Shown in pieces: positions 13,101-26,110 of a stretch of DNA of 64,000 nucleotides; position 1 is the first letter of the stretch, and each line of letters opens with the position of its first letter. The notes under the pieces are model-generated. The model had not been told where the DNA came from and did not search any database. It saw nothing but the letters and a program-made list of their open reading frames with translations. Where the stretch lies: the NCBI RefSeq assembly GCF_003254395.2, contig NC_037646.1:10260381-10324380 (forward strand), read 5' to 3'. The position numbers and the translations under genes were made by a program. This DNA is from Apis mellifera (lineage: Eukaryota > Arthropoda > Insecta > Hymenoptera > Apidae).

Positions 13101-14239
13101 GGGTCCCTTAATCGAATTGCGCGGGGGAATCTAATCATCTGTTCATGATTTCGTACCGAGCGGGATGGAACTGAAAAATGTATAAAGGTAGAATAAAAAT
13201 GATTGGTCGAAATCACAACGGAATTTGAAAATTAATATTCGAGAGTGGGGAAAAATTCGGGACGAATAAAATAACAACGTGTATATTTATCTCAATCATT
13301 TTAACCGAAAAGAAATATTTCAAGAAATCGTTATATGTATTAATAATAATCTAAATCGTTGAAAAATTGTCCTGAATATTGCCTCGTTCAAATAATAAAA
13401 AATAAAATTGAAAATCGAGGAGAAGATAGGTATTTAAGACGCGGACAATTGTGAGGAGTAAATAAGGGAGTTGGAAGTGTGCAGAGACAAGTTTTAAAAG
13501 TTGTCGCGTGAATCGAAAACGGGAGCGGATCGTTGGCGTTAATTCACCCGAATGGATTGGAACACGACTGTAATTTTCTATTTAGAAGCTCTCGCCACGC
13601 TCAAGTGGCGCCGTTGGGATTTACCGCCTCCACTACTTACCCTTGCCGTGGCGAGGCCGCGCAAAATTGCACGAGTAATTCCTCTTATCGCGCGCGCCTC
13701 TCCCCTCCCGTAATTTATTTTTCAACCTTCAGCCGCGCATAAACCTTTCGGCCCTTTCGGTCTACAGAGGAGGGGGGGGGGGATGCGTGAAAATTTTACG
13801 CCTGGCAACACCCTCCCTCCACGATCCTTATCATTATCTATTCCCATTCCCGCCACCCCTAAGTCTAATTGGAATTACAAAGGGATCGCGTTATGTACGA
13901 CGCGAATTTTCTTTTTCTTTCTTTCTCTTTAAACTCCTCGATTCCATTTCTCGCGACGAGAAACGGTGGAATGGCAATAAAATTGTGAAATCAAAAGTTT
14001 GAAATCTTAGGACGAACTTATTCTCACGAGATGGAACGACTGTAGCGTTGACTGAGCGGTGGAAATAATAAATAAAATGTTAGGGGCTTAGTCGAACGAA
14101 TATATATAATTATACGTAATTGCGCGTATCTGTTTACAAAACATTTGAAGTATGGGTATCATGGAAAGATGAATAGTGGTGTTGCTGGCATTTAATAATA
14201 AAGTTTCAGTGAACTTTAAATTCTAATAAATATTTATTT
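10116..14239. other. Non-coding DNA, no gene recognised
   Basis: AT-rich with no convincing exon. It includes a hairpin-forming GC-richer patch (13591-13655) and a run of eleven G at 13772-13782. Open frames of up to 112 codons are T-rich or lack coding character. Confidence 0.5.
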
Positions 14240-15180
14240 TTGAGCAGAACGTTTGAAATACTAGCCTCGAAGATCTCGCGTAGCTCCAAGTATTCAGTGC
14301 CCAGGATTGCAAATTTTGAAAAATTGGAAAAACACATCCTTACATTCAATGAACGTGAGAACAAAATTAATGCAAATATCTATTATTTCGATTATTATTT
14401 AAATCGAAGACACTATAATTGCGATTCTATATTTTTTTTTCTTCCCCTTTAAACTCCATCTCTTCAATTTCTAATTCTCTTCCATTCTCTTGGCGAGAAA
14501 CGATAGAATGGCAACAAAATCAACGTTTGAAATCTTAGAACGAACTTATTCTTCGAGATAACACGACTATAGATATTTTTGAGTAGAACATTTGAAATAT
14601 TAGCCTGGAAAATTTAACTCAGGATTGGAAATTTTCGATAAATTAGAAAGACACATCCCTCGAGGAATCTAAATTCAACGAGAGAACAGGATTATTGCAA
14701 AATTATCTATTATTTCGGTTATTATCTAAATCTAATCACACTACAATTGCGATTTTATACTATGAAGGGATGAAACGCTCAATATTTTTTCTTTAAACTC
14801 CATCTCTTCAATTCCATTCTTTAACTCAGGATTGGAAATTTTCGATAAATTAGAAAAACACATCCCTCGAGGGATCTAAATTCAACGAGAGATTAATGCA
14901 AAATTATCTATTATTTCGATTATTAATTAAATCGAACACATTACAGTTAGGATTTTATACTGTGAAGTATAAAGGGATAAATCGCTCAAGATTTTTTTTC
15001 TTCCCCTTTAAATTCCATCTCTTCAATTCCACTCTTTAACTCAGGATTGGAAATTTTCAATAAATTAGAAAAACACATCCCTCAAGGGATCTAAATTCAA
15101 CGAGAGAACAGGATTAATGCAAAATTATCTATTATTTCGATTATTATCTAAATTTAATCACAATTACAATTCTATGAAGG
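14240..15180. repeat. Four-copy tandem repeat, about 200-320-bp units
   Basis: Units share CAGGATTGGAAATTTTC, an AACACATCC block, AAATTCAACGAGAG, CAAAATTATCTATTATTTCG and a TTTAAACTCCATCTCTTCAA block. Copies start near 14297, 14619, 14821 and 15038, and the first is the most diverged. Confidence 0.9.
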
Positions 15181-17485
15181 GACGAAACGCTCCACGTTTT
15201 TCTCTTCTTTTCTTTTTTCCCCCGTTCTCGAACGCAACAGTCTAAAGGGTTAAACGATGGGAGGGATAAAAAGTCGTGGCAAGTTTTTCTATTCGTCCTG
15301 GGGGGGGTATCGAAGATATCGCGGCCACTAATCTGGGGGAGCATTAATCTTAAGGTCAACGCGCGTATCGTCTCGTGCCGGGTTAACATCAGTCAGGAGG
15401 GGATCGAGACAACGGGATCAGGAGGGAAGATCGATCGAGGGTAGAAGCGTGAAACGGTCGGTCGGTCGGTCGGTCGGCCTCCGTAAGTTTTCCCGATGGC
15501 AAAGTAAATAAGAGGACGAGTGCGAAATCGTGGCTTTTGCCTGTTTAAATGGCAACGGGGGAGGGCTGGCGACGATTCCTCTCTCCCTTCTTGTTTGGAT
15601 ATCGCTTGAAACTTGTCGTTCTCTCGAGCAAAGTTTCCTTCCGCTTTCCCGCCTCCTCTCGATGATGGCGCGCGTTGAAAAGTTGCGCGCGAGGGGGAGG
15701 AGGCGAGAGAGAAGAAGAAAAAAAATTAAAGGACGAGCAAGTATGGCTGCGCGTGATTCGATGGGAGGGGAGGGTTGCTCGAGAAGTTTTGAAACCATTA
15801 GAGTGGCGAGATACTTTTCTCTTCCCGACTCCCGTTCCCAAGATTTCGCTCGTTAATTAAAATTTATTTCGACTTTTTAATCATCGTCTCGCTCGTTTCG
15901 TTTTCGTTTTTGATTCGAAATTGCGCGCGAGGAAAATATTACTTGACTTCTCTCTCTCTCTTTCATTTTTAAAATCAATTTTTGTTACAAGCTTCTCGAT
16001 CATCGTGTATGTAATTAAAATTTCATCTTACGAAAAAGGAAGCAATTTCTTTCGCGTATCGAAGGCGTCGTTTAACACATGAGAAACGGGAGAGAGAGCG
16101 TTCGAATCAAGGTTAATTAAACGTCGATACGTGTTTGAGATCCGTGAAACGAGATTACGCGTTATCTGTACGAGTAACGCGACGTAAATAATGGATTGAT
16201 TCGCATTGTGCCGTCATTGTGAGAATTATCCACCGTTTTCGAAATCGTTCGTGGAACGAAGCGTGGACGATCGATCGATCACATTTTCTCACTTTCGATG
16301 GTGTCGTCCGGCCGACGAATATGAATACCGCTTATATCAAAGCATATTCGTTTCCAACTAATTACCAAACCGATTGAAATATCGACGAGGACGGAATCAT
16401 AATGGCAACGAAATATTGGCAACGAAACGATACCGCCACGGCTCGCTTCATCCTTTCGTATTTGCGCCCAGCTCCGATCGTAATCGTTCGTTCGTTCCGC
16501 CATTAATCAAGTCGGTGAAAAACAGTTTTGAAAATTAGATCGATTTCAGTGGGCGGGTCCGATAAGCTGGCTGCAAACTTTGCTTAAACTTACTCTTAGC
16601 GCATTCGAGTTAACTTTAAAAAAACGATCTTTTTCTATTCAAGCTGACTCGTGAAACCTGCAGTTTTATATATAAATATTAATAAACCGAATATTAGACA
16701 GTGTCGTATTTCAGTCGAAAATGTGAGAGGAACTATATTTTTTTGTGTGTCTTTTTTCAAGATTTTTTAATGTTCTCAGGTATTTTTAAAAAAAATAGAG
16801 AATAAAAAAAGAGGTAGACTTTTGAATTTTTAATTGATAGGTAGATTAAAGAGGAGGAAATTAGAGGAAATTGAAGGAGAGGCAACAAAGTTGATTTCCA
16901 ATCTCGTTTCAACAATTTATCAATGAAGAAGACATTTCTATTATTTCGTTGGAATGATAATGTTCCAGACGAGAACAACTTTTATTTCTGCGACATATAG
17001 ATCTATATTTATAAATAAAGAGTTAGATTGGTCGTGGAAGAAAGTTAATAACATTCTCAGACGAATGGAAGTTTAAGTTTATGGACAACACAGCTCGAGC
17101 TGTTGGCATAGATCGTAGATCATGGGTAGACAGGAAGTCGTGAATAAGATATGATTTCACAAATGGAAGAAGATAGTCGTGATTAGACGAAATGGAATGA
17201 GTCCATTATGATCAAACAAGTGACGTGGACAAATATTAATCGGACAAGCTACGGCACGAGCTAATTCTAAACGGGGAAAATATTATTATGAGTGATGGAC
17301 GGACGAGATGTAACGTCGCGGATAAAAGATAGTCCAGACAGCTAATATAGACATGCTTATTAATACAACTACTCGAGAACGAGTTGAAGCGAAACTGACA
17401 AACTAATTATGAATATGCAAAATAAATATTAAACCACGCTGCGTGCAATTATTCGAAAATAAGAGAAACGATATTTTTTTTGTAA
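15181..17485. other. Non-coding DNA, no gene recognised
   Basis: This part is GC-richer near 15200-15800, with a CGGT tetranucleotide run at 15456-15478. Overlapping frames on both strands at 15418-15860 are Arg/Ser/Pro-rich and mutually antisense, which argues against real coding. Nothing else is recognised. Confidence 0.45.
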
Positions 17486-17692
17486 AATATTATATATTAT
17501 ACAAGTGGAAAGAAACTTTCTTCTTTTTTTTTTAACAGAATCTTCCAGTTGGAAATGAAACGTCGATACTTTTTCATATACCAACGTAAAATAGTCCACA
17601 TTATATATTATACAAGTGGAAAGAAACTTTTTTCTTCTTTTTTTGACGTTTATATAACAAGATCTTCTGGCTGGAAATGAAACATCGAGGAT
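17486..17692. repeat. Two-copy tandem repeat, about 113-bp unit
   Basis: The block ATTATACAAGTGGAAAGAAA followed by a T-rich tract and CTGGAAATGAAAC occurs twice, at about 17490 and 17603. Confidence 0.85.
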
Positions 17693-18039
17693 GGTTAAAA
17701 ATTGGCCGGGACAATTTTGATCGATCCGAAATTTGAATGGAGTGCGCGCAAAAAAGAACCGCGCGGCGAAAATCCGATATGGAGAATTATGCGGCGGTCG
17801 AAAGCGTGTCCGCCGGCTCGTGAAACGATTGTTTTTCATCATCTTTTATTTCGGCGTGCCACCACGCGAGATTCCCGTGTAAACGAAGGGGGCCCGCGAC
17901 GCGGCGAGCGTGGTCGAAATCAAATCAGCTCGATTTCAAGCTTTCCGTTACGCTCGCCGCGTTTTTTCATCCCCCCTCCCCTTCCTCGTCTCTATCCTCG
18001 TATTTTCCCTTCCACCATCGCGATTTAATGCATTTAAAA

Positions 18040-18745
18040 TGCGTTTCGAAAATTTCTTCCCTTATTTTTTTCAAAAAAAAAAACTCGGTAAACAGTTCGA
18101 CCTGATTCGAATTTCGGATCGAAACGAAGGAAGGGAAAAGAAAAAATATTCCCTCGAATGGAAAAATCGTTGTAGAAAAAAAGGGAAAAGAAGTGAAGAA
18201 CTCGATCAACGAATTTCAAACGCGTCGTTATTTATTAGATTGTTATTGTTGCGAAGTTTTTCTTTCTTCTATTAGGGGAAACGATATATATATATCCGGC
18301 TTCGCGAACTCTGTTTGCGAGCGTACATTTCGCGGAATTGGCCCGTAAACCTCGTTAAGAGATTCCAACGATGTCTTTTCTTTCGAAAATTTCTTCCCTT
18401 ATTTTTTTCAAAAAAAATAACTCGTCCAGTAAACAGTTCGACCCGATTCAAAATTCGGATCGAAACGAAGGGAGAGAAAGAAAAAATATCCCCTTGAATG
18501 ATGGGATGGAAAGATCGTCGTGGATGAAAAAAGAGAAAAGAAGTGAAGAACTCGATCGACGAATTTCAAACGCGTCGTTATTTATTAGATTGTTATTGTT
18601 GCGAAGGCACTTTTTTCTTTCTTCTATTAAGGGAAACGATATATATATATATATATCCGGCTTCGCGAACTCTGTTTGCGAGCGTACATTTCGCGGAATT
18701 GGCCCGTAAACCCCGTTAAGAGATTCCAACGACGTCTTTTCTCCT
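18040..18745. repeat. Tandem duplication of about 340-360 bp
   Basis: Both copies run from CGAAAATTTCTTCCCTTATT to GAGATTCCAACGA. The first begins near 18047 and the second near 18384. They share a GC-rich end with CCGGCTTCGCGAACTCTG and GGAATTGGCCCGTAAACC. Differences are small substitutions and length changes in A, T and TA runs, so the duplication looks fairly recent. Confidence 0.92.
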
Positions 18746-21700
18746 CTCCTTCCTTCGTGGAGTCCATTCGACTCGAAAGTGCGCAATTTCGAACCGACAA
18801 ATCGCTCCACTTTATTGATTTTTCGAAACCGCGTCGTTAACACTCGTCGATAACGGATGGATAACGGTCGACTCGAAAGGAGAGGAGGAGGGGGGCAATT
18901 GTTGCTTTTAAACGGTTTTCGACGGAGGGCCCGTTAGATTTATCGGGATCAAGCTACCGCGTTAATCACTGGAACGTAACAAATCGCGGAACGTTCCGTC
19001 ATGTTTCATATTCGCGCGAATCGCGGCAATCAAACCGGTTCCTCCGCGCCCCTTGTATATTTCACTTGCAACCGGCTTTCGAAACGCAGTTTTTAAGTGC
19101 ATTCGGATCTCGTCGAATTTATTTTCCTCTTCATGCCCGACCCTTCTTCCTACTTTTTCCCACGATATCACTTTGCCGGTGTAAAAAATTGAAACGTTGC
19201 AACGGAAACTTTTGTTGTTTCCGGTGAAATATTCACGGTGGAGGGTTGTTCCGAGGGGCGTCTCGATTCTCTCTCTCTTTCTCTCTCAGATTTACGAATT
19301 CGACGGAGAATACGATCTCTGGAAAATATTTCGCAATCTTATCCTTTAAATCTCTTTGGTCTTAATAAGTTTGAGATATTTTTTTCTTTTTACGACAATT
19401 CTTCAATTCGAAGATCTTCTAGATCGTCTAGAACTTTACTCGTCAATGGAATTGTTGACTTTAATTGTAAATTTCACCTAAAATCAATAAATTTAATTAT
19501 AAATATTACAATTTAAATCTATATTAGAAAAAATTAATTTATAAATCAAGTTTAACCGCTATAGCACTCATATTTATCTTTACTAAAATTAATTTCCGAA
19601 TAAAACTTTCATTTATTGTTTCAGAATTCTCTATTAATTATAATTTTACTTAAATTTTTATATATAATTAATTAATATAATTAATTCGAAAACTACAATA
19701 TAATTTATTTAAAAAAATTAATTTTTAATACAACTAATTAATATCTATTATTATAAATTTACTAACAACTAAGAATATTTATATAATAATTAAATTTAAT
19801 TTTTATTCATCTATTTATTCATACAATTTTAAAGAATTGAACTCGACTGCATTTGTTTCAAGTAGAATCGATTTGATCAATTTTCCAGTCTTGATGTTAA
19901 CGTACGCGAGGAGAAGATTGTTCTCCAAGTTCTCCAAGTTTTTGCTTGATGAAACGCGTGGCTTTAAAAATTTCTCATTTCACCGGCGGTTAAATCGAGA
20001 ATTAAAGGAACCGGTGGTGAATCACGAGCGAGCGAAGAAAGCTGGGAAAAGGCGGTATCAGTGGCGGGGGGAGGAAGAAAACAGTAACATCGATAAGAGA
20101 ACGGTGAATAAATTGCGGAGGAAGAAGCGTGTTGAACGCGTTCGTGGGAAAAAACTTGCGGGGCCGTTGGACTTGCGAGGTAGTTTAAGAATTCGTGCAC
20201 GATTCATAAACGATGAACAGAATTTCCCTAGATAAATTTGCAACTGATAAAGCGTACAAAGTACTTTCGAAGGAACGAGGTAATCTTTGGAAATGCTATT
20301 GCAACGTTTATCGGGGAGGGGGAGTAGTGGTAAAACGGTTTTCCCATAAAACTGTCTGGTATCCTGCCTCTGCGAACCACTTGGAGCTGAATTACTTTCA
20401 AATTGCATACGAAATGTGCATATGAAATGTCGTCGAATAAAACTGAATCCCCTGTGCAGTCTCATCGAAATATCTTGTATCGGATTCGAATAATTTTCAC
20501 GCGATTCCGTACATTCATATTTTTTTTTTTTTCCCCCTCCACGCTAACTAAAGAAATTTCGAAAATTTATCGAATCGAGGGAATCGAATTGAGGAGAAAT
20601 TATTCCCATTGTTGGAAAAATAATTGAAGAAATCGCGTAGTAAAAAGTAAAAAAATTTCATCGCGGCCGAGTTTCGTCGAAAAGGAAGGAAGTAACACGA
20701 ACGAAAATATACAAATATTTCACGGGAGATTGAAATTTCAAACGAGATTCCGACGATACATCGATATCATCCTCATCGATATCAATTCCTCTCTATCCAC
20801 GCAAAAGGCGGAAAGATGGTTGGTAAACGTGCAATCATTCAAATATTTAAGTGCTGTAAAAAATACACAGAGAAGGAATGTATCTACGCGAGTGCACTCG
20901 TCTCAAAGGGAATCGACAAATTTGATGGATGAAACATCGAATCCGGATTACGATGAGACACACACACACACATATACACGTGTATTTTATATATATACGT
21001 ATATATGTACATCTAATCTACGGCGCAGCATGGAACGCGATAGGATCGAACGTAAATGTAAATGAAGCTTCGATCTGTAGACTCGACAAACTCTGTAACG
21101 AGTCACGATTGCTGGCAATAGGCATAATTGCGCCTTGCATTGTTCATGCCACTTGCCTCATTGTCACCGTCATCGCCTCATCCCCCTCCGCAAATTATTC
21201 CCTCTCGTATGGTTTACGATACTCGTCACGCTCGTAAATTGAGCATCAATACGTAAGAATCTCAACCCAATTCCGTTCCATTTTCCGCAAATTGTTCGAA
21301 ATTTCGCTCCATTCGTGTTCTAAAATAAATCATCAGGCGATCGTTCACATAGCGATTTTTAATTTTTCAATCGTTAAAAAATTTGATCGTAAGAATAAAC
21401 GTGAAAAGAGAGATAAAAAGATCTTTTCTTTTTGGATCTTCTTTCTTCTAATTTAAATCAAACTTCTTCACAGGAAATAAAAGATCTTCTCTTTCGGATC
21501 GATGAGGTTATATGATGATAAAATTCGAAAGAAAATGTAACCTTTTGCGAATGGAGAAAGCACGATATTCTTTTAATTCGACGAAACCATATTTCAGATA
21601 ATATAAAGAGAAAGAGAGAGAGAGATGGAAAGTTATTTGAATATTACTGAAGAGAGAGATTGTGGCTCAAAAAGGGGTGGATTATGTTAAGAGATATTCA

Positions 21701-24700
21701 CGTTTTAAAAAACGGTCAGAGCCCCTTACATTATCCCAAACAAGAAATTTTGCCAATTGTGATAACGGTTGGAGGTTAATTTTTTCTCACATTTTTTCCT
21801 CCAGAAAGTTACTCGAACGAAAAAAAAAAAAGAAAAAAAAAAGAAAAATCTGCTTGTCCACGATGAAAGTATTCAAATGCAGTCGACAGCTGGAAAAATC
21901 CTTTTCCCCCGCGCGAAAGGATTGAACCCAACCAAATGCGAAATATAAATCTTTTCCTCGCGGTTTAAGAACCGTGGCGGTGTTGGTTCTGTTCAAACAT
22001 TTCCCTCTCCCCCTATTCTCGGCTCCTTCTTTTTGTCCTTCTTTCGCAATATGAATGTTCCCCTCCTCCTCCATATTATATTATTTCTTTGTCCTCGCAT
22101 GCAATTTCGCTGTTTTAGCGTTTATACGTGTTGCGCTTAATAATGCTTGTCCCGTTCAACAAGTTACACAAATACGCCATGTGCTCGATACGTGCTCGTT
22201 GCGTACACGTGCATCGATCGCTGTATTAAATTTTCCTCGCCGATTTTTAAAAAAATTGTTTCTCGATAATTTATTGAGAATTAAAAGAATCAAACCGCTA
22301 CGCTAAATTTTTACGCGAATCTTCAGTGTCGTAATATAATATTCCAACGATTCGAAATATTTTTCCCCCTTCTCCCCGTTTCCCGGATAAAATTTCAACT
22401 AATTTTATCAATTGGAACGAAACACAACCTTATCCGCAGAGAATTTTCACGGAATAAAATCAAATAATTAACGATATAAGAAACATTCTCCGCCGAGATG
22501 TAAGCGCAACAAGTGCAGCGCTTTTCTCGGTAAAACGTTTACGAGTGGCTGTTCTCAACCTTGAGTAGGCTTTCAAGCCTTCTTTTGTCGCGAATAGAGA
22601 CGAAAGTTTTTTTTTTCTTGTTTTTTTCTTTGCTCTCTCTTTTCGAATGAACTTTTCATCAAAGAGGACGAATGATAAAATTCGTTCGTTGTAACAGATA
22701 TCGAATTAATCGAAGATGACGGAATTAATTAAAAAAAAATATTTGATCTACGCGCACTTATTCGCAATCGAGTTGATCGCGCAAAATTTAATTTGGAGAG
22801 AAAAATATGAAAACGTCGAGTTATTATACGTCAGTTGCATAAAAAGATTCAGAGCGTTTTTTAATAATATTTTTTTATGACCTTTCGATATCTATCCTGC
22901 GGCGATAGTGATGTATGTATATATATATATATATATAGAGAAAGAAAGGGGATTCGTGTTTCGCTTTAATTGTCAATTGCTTAGTTTAACTGTGGATTAA
23001 TTTTTATGCATGATCGTTGAAAATTCAGCATTCGAGAACGAAGGAAATTTTTCTCTCGCCAATTTCTCGCCAATACCGATCGAAATTTATGCAGAGTATT
23101 ATGCGCCGATCAAATTCGCATTAATCCATCGATAGTTCAATTTTCTTGAGGTTGTACAAGTATGCGATAAAAAATGAAACTTTAATTCTATCATGCTTCG
23201 TGCGTTTAATTTAAATTTAAATTTTCTATCCGAATTTTTTAAGCAAAAAATTTTATCTATGAAAAATGTATTTTTCTTTTTTTCTTTTTTCATCTTCTAT
23301 CGGATATATAATACAAAGGACTCATTTACTCTACTGAAAAATGATATTTTCACGTGTAATTTTAATCCTTTGCAATTCCAAAAATTACGTATTATCATAA
23401 TCGTGTTTTTTTTTCTTAGAGTTTTACGATTCAGTCCTTAATCTCGAGCATAAAACTTATCTGTGCTGTAACTACCGATGCAAAACTGGCTTATCGGTAA
23501 GAGATTTACAACTTTAGTAAGCTGGGACGATAAATGTCACGATTCTCTCTCTTAAAATCGTATCTTTTAAAATATCGCATCGAGAAGATATCGAGTCGGT
23601 CATTCTTATAAGAACATTTCTCAATAATCGATTGTGCTAGTGAATAGTAAATTCATTATAATTTTTATAATTCAACTATAATTTTTAAAATATACAACTA
23701 TACAGTTTTTTCAACTAATTTTTTTTAATTAATTTGCTCGATCAATATTATTCATCTTTGATGAAAATTCTAAAAAGGAATATATTCTCGATGCCATTGG
23801 AATGTCTACAAATTGGACTCGTCTGCATTCGTTTGCGAGCCAATTCATCTCGGCCATTCAGTTTTCTATTTATCTGGATGGAATTAAAGATAATATCGTG
23901 GATTTAATAATCAGAATTTTCGTTAGTCAGTTTGTGCATCCTCCAAATTCCCTTATTTTCCTCGTAAATATTAATTAATTTCATTTATTATTTTATTATT
24001 CTGCATTTAAAAGTATAATAAACTGCGTTGCAAACATTTTCCATTATTCAAATTCCCTTAAATTTGCTGAAAGAAGAATTTCCTGCCAAGATAAGATTCC
24101 GTGTGATTGTTTTTTTGGATAATGAATTTCCAAAGTTTAATAGATTTTACTTTTTTATCAAGGTATAATTTTTACTTGCAAACTCAAACTCTTTTATTTT
24201 ATTCCATTTTTCGCGATTGCCTCGTGAAACTTTATGTAAGAATTCGATATTATTGGTTTCATAATCCGTTATAGATTATAGATAAAATTACACACAGATT
24301 CCATTCTATCGAATTAATTCTACAATCGATACACGTGCACTCACATTTCACGATCCTCTTCGAAACGTAACACTTTAAACTGGAATCAACGCTGTTAATA
24401 ATAATTTCGAATTCAACAAATTTATATTAACTCAAAAAAATCTGGAAAAAGTCTATAACCAAAAATATCTCTGAATCGTTACAAATGAATGAACAATAAT
24501 AAATAACGCTTACAATTTCAAGAAGGATCAGCAGTGTGCGCAACACGAACGACTTACGAGAATTTTGCATTAAAATCCGGCCACGTTTTTCCTCCACTCC
24601 TCAAATCGAAACTTCCGCGTCATAACGCACGGTTTATTCGAAACCGGAACTCGCGGTACGCGAACCCTTTTCCCATTTCCGGGGGATCGAACCGTCTCGA

Positions 24701-25104
24701 ATTTCCAACATTTTTCTCCGTTTTCCAATTCCTTTCAGACTCTCTTCTTGCAGAGAGAGAGAGAGAGCGTTTTATTTTTCGAAGCGTTGCATAAAGGGGT
24801 GCACCTTCCGAGGCGAGCTACCGTTCACAGACGATGAAACAAGGGGCCGCAAACGATTCCGCCTTTCGATCGGCTCTCCACTCTCGTTCAGAGAGGAATA
24901 CACACTCGTTCAATCGTTCGCGCCGCCGATCGATAAACGATAGCGCAACATGGCGCCGAGTTATGGCCCAGCTGCTACTCGTCCCTCCTGGCCAAACGAT
25001 CTCTTTTTGCCGCCGTTCGAGGACCGACTGTCGATCTCTTGTCGATCGTGTCCAACAAGATTTCGTGCGCACCATTGTACACCATTTAACGATCCGCCAC
25101 GTTA
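18746..25104. other. Non-coding DNA, no gene recognised
   Basis: The stretch includes a very AT-rich part (19480-19830), CA/TA repeats (20949-21010), A-rich runs (21815-21845) and a GC-richer patch at 24800-25080. I see no exon with splice sites and protein-like composition. Confidence 0.45.
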
Positions 25105-26110
25105 CCCGTATTCAATATCTATTTTTTTCTTTTTTTTTTTTTTGTTTCGCGTGCAATAATTTCTTGTGTGTTTTTTTTTTTTTTTATAAGGAATGAAACT
25201 TTGGATAATCCTTTTATAAAAGGATTTTATGAAAAATCTTTTGGATCATCGTTACGTTATTATCCATATCTATTTTTTTTATATTTTTTATATTTGTGTA
25301 TGTGTGTGCAATAATGTCCTGTGTTTTTTTTTTTTATAAGGAATGAAACTTTGGATAATCCTTTTATAAAATAATTTTATGAAAAATCTTTTGGATTATC
25401 GTTAAATTATTATCCATATCTATTTTTTTATACTTTTTATATTTGTGTATGTGTATGTGTGTGCAATAATTTCCTGTGTTTTTTTTTTTTTTTATAAGGA
25501 ATGAAACTTTGGATAATCCTTTTATAAAAGGATTTTATGAAAAATCTTTTGGATCCCCATTATTGTCCATTATATCTATTTCTTTATATTTTTTATATTT
25601 GTGTATGTGTATATGTGTGCAATAATTTCCTGTGTTTCTTTTTTTTTTTTATAAGGAATGAAACTTTGGATAATCCTTTTATAAAAGGATTTTATGAAAA
25701 ATCTTTTGGATCCCCATTATTATCCATTATATCTATTTTTTATATTTTTTATATTTGTGTATATTTGTGCGTGTGCAATAATTTTCTAAATTTTTGTAAG
25801 AAACGAAACTACTTTGGATTTTTTGTTTTTTTTTTTATAAAAGTTTCGTTATTATTTGGATACATCCATTTGCTATGTTTGTACAATATGCTGTGTACAA
25901 TAATTTTCTGTGTTTCTGTAAAAAAATGAAACTATTTTGGTCCCTCGTTTTTCCTTGTATTTTGGATAATTCTTTTATGAAAGTATTTTATGAAAAATCC
26001 TTTGGATCCTCGTTACGTTATTACTCATTGGATATCCATTTTTTACATTTCCTGCGTCCAATAATTTTTCAGTGTTTCTACGAAGAAACTGCTCTAGACC
26101 TTCATAGTTC
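25105..26110. repeat. Minisatellite, about 155-bp unit, seven copies, palindromic core
   Basis: Copies are marked by GTGCAATAAT(T)TCCTGTG (near 25152, 25308, 25462, 25618, 25773) and diverged versions near 25905 and 26067. Each unit has a TG/TA-rich part, a poly-T run of variable length, ATAAGGAATGAAACTTTGGA, the palindrome and ATGAAAAATCTTTTGGAT. Copies 1-4 are close and copies 5-7 are decayed. Confidence 0.95.
25207..25226. repeat. 20-bp perfect palindrome within the minisatellite
   Basis: AATCCTTTTATAAAAGGATT is its own reverse complement. It recurs intact at 25515-25534 and 25672-25691, and is broken by substitutions in the second copy (near 25361). Confidence 0.95.

Noticed and set aside
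15418..15860. Overlapping frames of 98-126 codons on both strands
   Set aside because: They overlap each other antisense and consist of Arg/Ser/Pro-rich low-complexity sequence.
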